Origin: Pollenia angustigena
Lineage: Eukaryota > Arthropoda > Insecta > Diptera > Polleniidae
Assembly (NCBI GenBank): GCA_930367215.1
Contig: OV884060.1
Span: forward strand, 102,448,151 to 102,512,150
Direction: 5' to 3'
DNA length: 64,000 nt
Under the pieces are notes generated by a model that had not been told where the DNA came from, searched no databases, and worked only from the letters and a program-made list of their open reading frames with translations. The number at the start of each line of letters is the position of its first letter. The first letter of the stretch is position 1. Shown in pieces: positions 56,851-64,000 of the stretch. A program made the position numbers and the translations under genes.

Positions 56851-58990
56851 AAATAACAAACTGTACAACAATATAAATTTGTTTGTTCATTTCACCGATT
56901 TTTTATTATTGTCAAGAAAAATTGTCAGGCTTTTTGCCGATTTCTATCTGGTCCAACCCCTAGTTCAGTCAAGATTAAAAATTACCAATTAATTCATTTC
57001 ATATTACAAAATTCCTTCCTTCATAGAAATAATCAAATAAAAATTTAATTTGATGCACTTGACCCTGATGAAACTAATTGTTAATGCATTTAATATAGTT
57101 TATCTCAGTAAATTTTCAAAATATATTTTTCTGCGAGTTAAGTTTTCATGATTATTCGATTGATATTTCGTTCCTTTTTGTATTTTTTGTTAAAAGTGAA
57201 TTAATACAAATTTAATTATTTAGGTTTAAAATCGAAAATAAAAATTATTATAACAAATTGACTGAGAATTTTATTTCAAAAACTATAAATTATTTAGGGT
57301 TTTTTTCTACTTAAATATAACATACATAAATACCTTCAATGAACGGTTCCATTGTTGGTGTAGAAGTATATTTGGATATACGTATATTTCCGTATGTATG
57401 AACATTTTTTTTGCTCGAATTCTTATTTATACAGTTAAATAAGTGGGTGAATTGTGAACAAATGACTGTGAATGTGTTAACGTTCGTGCCAATTTTAGTT
57501 TTTGTAAGATTTCGCTACAATGATTTGTTGGTTCATTTATTTATTTTTATTTGTGTTTATTTCGTTATTCCACTACTTTCTAATACTTGTGTATTGGTGG
57601 TTGTTTTTTGTCTTTATTTGTAGAAGTAGCGACTCCGGAAGGAAAACGATTCGCGTGAATTGCAGTTTTTCGTAAATTTATATCAGAAAATAAATACAAA
57701 TCTATTTATTTTTTCTTTATTTTGTGCTAATAATAAATGTTTGTGTAGGAATTTGAAATTAACAAAATAATACATTATTTTTTTGCTGATTATGAAATTC
57801 CAGGGAATAAGACCAATTTTGGTTTGATTGCTTTGGTTTATTTTTTCCGCAATTCTCTAAAGTAAAAATTGAATTTATATTATTTTTAGTTCTATCTTGA
57901 ATCAGATATAAAACTATTTAGCTAAAAATGTAATGAATTTCTTTGCACTGCCCCTAAGACAGTTCTACACTTTAATCAAAGTCTTAAGTATTTTTAGGAA
58001 AATGCAACCCTGCCATGGTAAGTTGTTATTGTTAATTCGAAATACTTAGGACTTATATTATGGTGTGAAACGGACTTTAGCAAAACGATAATCTAACTGG
58101 AAGGATTCTGGGTTATCTATTTTGAAATGAGCAATTTAGAATGTTTTTATAACTAGTTTTAAGATTTAACATTACAACATTTTGCAAATACTTAGTTTTG
58201 TACTGCTATATGAGACTCTTCTTAGTCTTGTGTATGTAACGAAAAATAAATAAATAAAATAAATGTTAGCCATTTGTGCTGGTAAAAAGTAAAAGGGGCA
58301 TTCCACCGTCAAGTACAGACAAACTCAACTATTTTTTAGCACTTATTTTACATACAACTTCTAATTGGTAAATCGGATTTCTTTATTTTCTTCTTCTATT
58401 AATTAAACTGCATGCTAGTCTTCAATCCTACATATAACTTGTTTTGAATAATACATAAAATATTAAAGAAAAAAGTGAACAAACTTCGTCACGCGTGCGA
58501 CAGCTTGAGTCAACCAACATTTAAAATTGTAATAGTTAAATCCAAATTTCAGAGATTCGACTACACATAGAAAAAAGATGTATAAGAAAGAAATTACAAA
58601 TAACAACGATGCTTACTAGACTGGTCCTTATTTTTTGACTTAAAAATTTTTAATGCAGCACCCTCTTAAAATTTTATTTTTAGCAAAAAAAATCGTTATG
58701 TAAAAGCTTAAAGTTGATATTTTGATATTAACACGTGCCGCATTAGGATTTAAAGGTCGTGCATATGTAAGTCCAACTAGCACATGCATTTGGCATATTT
58801 TTGTACCAAGACTAATATTTTTGCCTGTTTATATAAAAAAAAACTCAAATTATAAATTCATACGTCCATACAAAGGTACGTGTACATTTATTTATTTATG
58901 ACAATTCTTATTACTACCATAGAAGAACATACAATTTTTTACACATGCATATGTAAATAAATGTTTTAAAGCTCAATGCGGCGGCACGTG
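56851..58990. other. AT-rich stretch, no supported gene
   Basis: The stretch has open frames of 65-70 codons without domains, short A/T runs and no paired ends. 58295-58330 is a small GC-richer patch. It may be unique DNA. Confidence 0.5.
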
Positions 58991-58992
58991 GT

Positions 58993-61582
58993 TAAATCAA
59001 GTTCTCTCCTCATAAGGTCCCAGAATATATATACTTTATGGGGTCTAAAATCAATATCGAGGAAATTACAAACGTTATGACAAACTTATATATACCCTTT
59101 TCCACCTGAGGTGAAGGGTATAAAAAGAGTAATTTTTGGGATTTCAGTATTTTGATTATAACTCAGCCATTTTTTTACCGATTTGACAGATTTATATACC
59201 GACGTGTTTAAGAAGAAATTTGCCAGTTAGTTGGGTTATAAAACTTGGACTCGGGGAGATCTATGGTTCCCGAAAGTTGGGTATTTAAAAAAAAAAAAAT
59301 TTAATTTTGGTCATAACTTTTTTGTATCTGAACCGATTTTCCCGAGTTTTTTATAAAATATGTTCTACTAAAAATTTCCGATATTTTGATTTATAAGTCA
59401 TATCCATAGGACATATGGCAGCCCTTAAATTTAGGTTTTTATAAAATTTTTAATTTTTTTTGTACGGGAGGTACCACGCCCACTTCTCCAATCCCGCCCA
59501 CATTTTGTAGGATGGTGTGTATTGGCAACCTAAATGTGTGTACCTAATTTGGAAACTTTGGCTCTTGCCGTTCTCAAGATATACAGAAATTAAAAAAATA
59601 CAACAACAAGGGATTTTTGGAAAAATTTTGAGGTAGTCGTGGTTTTTTGCTCATATCTACGTCATTTTTGGACCGATCTGTCTGAATTTCAATAGCAAGA
59701 AATGGTGGACTGTATGTAACATAAATGTAAAACAACCTAGCCGCTATCATGTCTGGATTATCCGGAAAACACATATCAAACGTAAGACGGACAGACGGAC
59801 AGACGGACATGGTTAAATCAAGTTCTCTCCTCATAAGGTCCCAGAATATATATACTTTATGGGGTCTAAAATCAATATTGAGGAAATTACAAACGTTATG
59901 ACAAACTTATATATACCCTTTTCCACCTGAGGTGAAGGGTATAAAAAGAGTAATTTTTGGGATTTCAGTATTTTGATTATAACTCAGCCATTTTTTTACC
60001 GATTTCACAGATTTTTATACCGACGTGTTTAAGAAGAAATTTGCCAGTTAGTTGGGTTATAAAACTTGGACTCGGGGAGATCTATGGTTCCCGAAAGTTG
60101 GGTATTAAAAAAAAAAATTTTAATTTTGGTCATAACTTTTTTGTATCTGAACCGATTTTCCCGAGTTTTTTATAAAATATGTTCTACTAAAAATTTCCGA
60201 TATTTTGATTTATAAGTCATATCCATAGGACATATGGCAGCCCTTAAATTTAGGTTTTTATAAAATGTTTAATTTTTTTTGTACGGGAGGTACCACGCCC
60301 ACTTCTCCAATCCCACCCACATTTTGTAGGATGGTGTGTATTGGCAACCTAAATGTGTGTACCTAATTTGGAAACTTTGGCTCTTGCCGTTCTCAAGATA
60401 TACAGAAATTAAAAAAATACAACAACAAGGGATTTTTGGAAAAATTTTGAGGTAGTCGTGGTTTTTTGCTCATATCTACGTCATTTTTGGACCGATCTGG
60501 CTGAATTTCAATAGCAAGAAATGGTGGACTGTATGTAACATAAATGTAAAACAACCTAGCCGCTATCATGTCTGGATTATCCGGAAAACACATATCAAAC
60601 GTAAGACGGACAGACGGACAGATGGACATGGTTAAATCAAGTTCTCTCCTCATAAGGTCCCAGAATATATATACTTTATAGGGTCTAAAATCAATATTGA
60701 GGAAATTACAAACGTTATGACAAACTTATATATACCCTTTTCCACCTGAGGTGAAGGGTATAAAAAGAGTAACTTTTGGGATTTCAGTATTTTGATTATA
60801 ACTCAGCCATTTTTTAACCGATTTGACAGATTTATATACCGACGTGTTTAGCAAGAAATTTACCATTTATTTGTGTTATAAAACTTGGACTCGGGAAGAT
60901 CCATGGTTACCGAAAATGGGTATTTAAAAAAATTAATTTTGGTCATAACTTTTTTGTATCTGAACCGATTTTCCCGAGTTTTTTATAAAATATGTTCTAC
61001 TAAAAATTTCCGATATTTTGGTATATAAGTCATATCCATAGGACATATGACAGCCCTAAAATTTAGGTTTTTATACAATTTTTAATTTTTTTTTGTACGG
61101 GAGGTACCACGCCCACTTCTCCAATCCCGCCCACATTTTGTAGGGTGGTGTGTATTGACAACCTAAATGTGTGTACCTAATTTGGAAACTTTGGCTCTTA
61201 CCGTTCTGCAGATATACAGAAAAAAGCAATAAAAATACAACAACAAGGGATTTTTGGAAAAAATTAGAGGCAGTCGTGGTTTTTTGATCATATCTCAGCC
61301 ATTTGTAGACCGATCTTGCTGAATTTCAATAGCACAAAATGGTGGACTATATGTGACATAAATGTAAAACAACCTAGCCGCTATCATGTCTGGTTTTCCC
61401 GGAAAACACATATCAAGCGTAAGACGGACAGACGGACAGACGGACGGATATCGTTAAATCAACTTCTCTCCTCATAAGGACCCAGAATATATATACTTTA
61501 TAGGGTCTAAGATCAATATTGTAGAAATTACAAACGGAATGACAAACTTATATATACTCTTTTCCACCTGTTGTGAAGGGTA
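58993..61582 (-). repeat. Tandem array of three ~820-bp head-bearing units
   Basis: Head-to-tail units start at 59121, 59942 and 60761 and end near 61582 (about 821, 819 and 822 bp), with a partial unit at 58993-59120. Read on the minus strand, each unit begins with the hairpin TATACCCTTCACCTCAGGTG, then AGGGTATATATAAG, and continues through CATTCCGTTTGTAA-like, GTCCGTCTGTCCGTCTTACG and CAAAATGTGGGCGGGATTGG phrases. The first two units are almost identical and the third is more diverged. No copy of the family's tail hairpin is present. Minus frames at 59574-59834 and 60393-60653 are echoes of the repeat. Confidence 0.92.
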
Positions 61583-61644
61583 TAATTAATCACATTTGAT
61601 TTTGTAATCTAAGCAGCGAATGGACGCTTAAAAAAAACAAAATA

Positions 61645-62020
61645 CAGTCAAATCCCGATAAATCGTAATTCCCGATAATTCGTAATAAACTGTCGGTCCC
61701 TTGAAAAAATCTCGTTAATTCGTAAATTTTCCATACATTTTGGTCCCCTCGATAATTCGTAATTTTTTTTCAAATAAAATCTTCTTTACCTCTTATAAAT
61801 CGTAATTGTTTGCTTACTGCCACTTATAATTCGTAATAAAAACAACAAAAACATGGAAAGAATGATTTTTTGTTTACCACTATTTTATTTTTGCGTGGGT
61901 TTTTGCTTGTGTGTGGATTTATTTTCTTAAGATCAGTTTGTTACATACATAATTTTTATATAGAATAATTCGTAAGGAATGGCCGGTCCCTTGCGATTAC
62001 GAATTATCGGGATTCTACTG
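61645..62020. mobile_element. 376-bp pogo-like MITE
   Basis: The inverted ends CAGTMRAATCCCGATAA are flanked by TA (61643-61644 and 62021-62022). The word TAATTCGTAA or its complement recurs at least six times, and GGTCCC three or more times, as subterminal repeats. No coding frame. Confidence 0.88.
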
Positions 62021-62254
62021 TAATATATTTTGTTAATTAAATTATTTTACATAATAGTGAACAATTTAAAACGATCAAATTAAATAAAATAAATCAGTAA
62101 AAATATATATGTACGTATGAATGTTCATACATGTGTATACATATTCTGAACAAAACATTTAAATTCTTGTTTTTCTTTTGTTGTTGTAAAATACAATAAA
62201 TAATAAAAATATTAAAGCAAAGCAAAACGGTGAAAAACAAAAACAACTCTTTGC

Positions 62255-63780
62255 ATGAGTACAAACAGTGAAACAACACTAAGACAAAATGAGAGAAACG
62301 TTTACGTTTTAGTTAATGCAAATGAAAATAATGCAAAAATAAATAAAACAAAACAAAACAATATTAACTACCTAACGGCTAAGCCAATTACTCGAACACG
62401 TTCCCTCTCACCCTCGGTTTTTACACAAAGGGTGGATTGTGACTCATTAAAAAAACTACAACAAGATTTGGTGACAAGTGTTGCCAGGCCAGCAAGTATT
62501 GCCGTGACGTCAAAAAAAAATTTAGTGGGAAATGATACCATGAACTTAAACACAAATGCAATGGAAAACCCCCCTGTAAAAAGTTGTCAAAAGCCTACAG
62601 TACAAGTTGGTATGGACAGGTACATAACAGTGCTTAAACGGGGACGCAGCCCTACCTCTGCAGCAGTTGCTTCGGCCTCAAAAGTACCATCTTTTGATAA
62701 AATAAATACACAAAATCGTTTCGCGATTCTGGAGGATGAATCCTCTGAAGCACCAAACGTCATTAAATCGTCTAAGCCACCCCCGATGTACCTTAGAGAG
62801 CAAAACTCTAATGAGTTAATAAAAAGTTTAATTTCGGTGATAGGTGAAAATTCCTTTTATGTAGCTGCAATAAAGCGCGGTATCATTAACGAGACTAAAA
62901 TACAGGTGAATCACGAGGATGATTTTCGAAAGGTAATTACAAGATTTGAGACTCTGAATAAAAACTTTTATACGTATCAACTGAAGAGCAGTAAAGGTCT
63001 TCAGGTAGTAATCAAGGGCATAGACTCATGCGTAGACCCAGGGGAAATTAAAGCTTTTTTGGAAGAGAAGGGCTTTAAAATTAAAAACGTAACAAATATC
63101 AAAAATAGGAAAAAAATCCCCAACCACTATTTCGAGTGGAACTTGAACCCGGCGACGTTAAGCTCAAAAAAAATGAAACGCATCCAATTTATAATTTAAA
63201 ATATATTCTGTACAGAAGGGTAACTATTGAGGAGCCGCACAAAAGAAATGGTCCTGTTCAATGTCTAAACTGCCAGGAATTTGGCCATACTAAGGCATAC
63301 TGCTACTTACCCCCTGTTTGCGTAGTATGTGGTGAATTACATGGAACAGTTCTTTGCGACAAGTCTAAAACCGACCCCAACGTAAAAAAATGTAGCAACT
63401 GTGGCGGTAATCACACTGCCAATTATAGAGGATGCCCTGTATACACTATCGTCAAGCAGTCGGTCGGACCGAAAACTAATCCCCCTCAAATGCAGGTAAC
63501 AAATCAGGTTAACACAAATGCAATTCAAGCCCCCCAGCCTAGTAATAACAGAACCTCTCACGCTAACGTCCTAAAATCAAATCATGAGCCAATGCAAGGT
63601 GCCTCACCAAGTAATGATGAAACTCAATTTTCTAATTTAAGTCGTTTAGAAAAAACCATGGAAACATTAATGCAAACGGTAAATAATTTTACGAACACAA
63701 TGGGTAATATGATGCAGGAAATGCTTAGAATGCAATCGATGTTATTGCAAGCTGTACTTAACAAACCATGGACTGTTTAA
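62255..63780 (+). pseudogene. LINE ORF1 (gag-like nucleic-acid-binding protein), one frameshift
   Basis: The start chosen is ATG at 62255. The first ~290 codons give a low-complexity, N/K/T-rich N-terminus. A structured region follows: DDFRKVITRFETLNKNFYTY, then LQVVIKGIDSCVDPGEIKAF, as in PRE_C2HC-containing ORF1 proteins. A single-base loss near 63131-63137 moves reading to the next frame (63136-63780), which continues NETHPIYNLKYIL, then VTIEEPHKRNGPVQC. Three knuckles follow: CLNCQEFGHTKAYC, CVVCGELHGTVLC and CSNCGGNHTANYRGC. The C-terminal ~100 residues end in a methionine-rich helix-like tail. Without the shift the protein would be about 508 residues, normal for the family. Such proteins bind LINE RNA in a ribonucleoprotein. 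A sequencing error is an alternative to a real mutation. Confidence 0.85.
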
Positions 63781-64000
63781 AAATTTGTTTTTGGAACGCA
63801 AACGGCATCCGCCAACATAAAAATGAATTAGAATACTTTCTTAAAAATAAACAAATTGATGTCATGATGATTTCTGAAACTCATTTAACCTCAAGAAATA
63901 CGTTTAAAATAAATGGTTATATACTATATGATACCAAGGACTCTCGAGATAGAGCTTGTGGAGGTTCTGCCATTTTAATAAAGGCCCGAGTCAAACACTA
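63768..64000 (+). CDS. LINE ORF2, endonuclease start (partial)
   Basis: ATG at 63768 lies 13 nt before the end of ORF1, in the -1 frame relative to it. The overlap suggests translation by reinitiation or a similar coupling. The 77 codons up to the window edge are open: LKICFWNANGIRQHKNELEY starts the apurinic-type endonuclease (WNANG motif with the catalytic Asn). DVMMISETHLTS follows with the catalytic glutamate, then YILYDTKD and GGSAILIK, all as in jockey-clade elements. The RT should follow beyond 64000. Confidence 0.9.
   Translation, partial: MDCLKICFWNANGIRQHKNELEYFLKNKQIDVMMISETHLTSRNTFKINGYILYDTKDSRDRACGGSAILIKARVKH

Larger units (their letters stand above)
62100..64000 (+). mobile_element. 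Jockey-clade LINE, 5' part (continues beyond window)
   Basis: The order is a 5' leader of uncertain start, ORF1 with PRE_C2HC-type region and three zinc knuckles, then an overlapping ORF2 starting with the endonuclease. This is the layout of Doc/F/X/jockey-type elements of flies. Apart from one apparent indel in ORF1 the coding sequence is clean, in contrast to every other LINE in the window, so it is a comparatively recent insertion. The RT and 3' end lie outside the window. Confidence 0.88.

Noticed and set aside
59574..60653. Two 86-codon minus-strand frames, nearly identical
   Set aside because: They lie in equivalent places of the ~820-bp units and extend across the GTCCGTCTGTCC simple run; no codon bias or domain supports a protein.
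1..64000. CRISPR array, bacterial operon or prophage signals
   Set aside because: The regular repeats (308, ~820, 153 and 21 bp) are eukaryotic tandem repeats without spacer structure, and the coding remnants are all eukaryotic transposon families.
1..64000. LTR retrotransposon or endogenous retrovirus
   Set aside because: I found no long direct terminal repeats with TG...CA ends, primer-binding site, or aspartic protease or integrase motifs; all RT remnants are of non-LTR or Penelope type.

Overview
The window looks like AT-rich, gene-poor DNA from a higher dipteran fly, possibly a calyptrate or muscoid. That reading is an inference from base composition and from the kinds of mobile DNA present. 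I recognised no host protein gene, rRNA or functional tRNA. Almost everything I can support is mobile DNA: DNA transposons and their short derivatives, rolling-circle elements, non-LTR retrotransposons, a Penelope-like fragment, and tandem arrays built from interspersed repeats.

Layout. 150-2115 is a decayed Helitron (minus strand) with PIF1-like helicase motifs and a textbook 3' end; a shorter derivative of the same family ends at 50620 in the other orientation. Copies of a repeat family with a TATACCCT hairpin head and a TACTTGTTT tail lie at 2188-3266, 5428-6248, 22075-23614 and 39468-40000. The family forms two very different tandem arrays: three 308-bp units that repeat the tail (22691-23614) and three ~820-bp units that repeat the head (58993-61582). 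6959-7760 and 61645-62020 are TA-flanked, pogo-like elements. 9507-10942, 40957-42360 and 51067-55280 are hAT-like; the first and last keep perfect 8-bp target duplications.

11061-13281 and 43980-46595 are two near-identical copies of one inverted-repeat element flanked by 3-bp duplications (CTG and CAG). Each contains the same older hAT-like element, and each was later hit by a different short element, giving a readable order of insertions. 13300-16985 is an I-clade-like LINE on the minus strand with endonuclease, reverse transcriptase, RNase H and C-terminal zinc-knuckle remnants. Smaller relics include mariner-like (17.8-18.3 kb), RTE-like (26.4-27.0 kb), Penelope-like (40.4-40.8 kb) and R1/LOA-like (21.2 and 56.2 kb) coding fragments.

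The last 1.75 kb (62255-64000, plus strand) is the start of a jockey-clade LINE: ORF1 with a single apparent frameshift, then an intact, overlapping start of ORF2 that runs off the window. It is the youngest-looking coding sequence here.

The genes do not form a pathway. The organising principle is nested insertion and local amplification of repeats. Long stretches (3.3-5.4, 23.6-26.4, 27-30.7, 31-34, 48-50.2 and 56.9-59 kb) show only AT-rich sequence with no supported gene.
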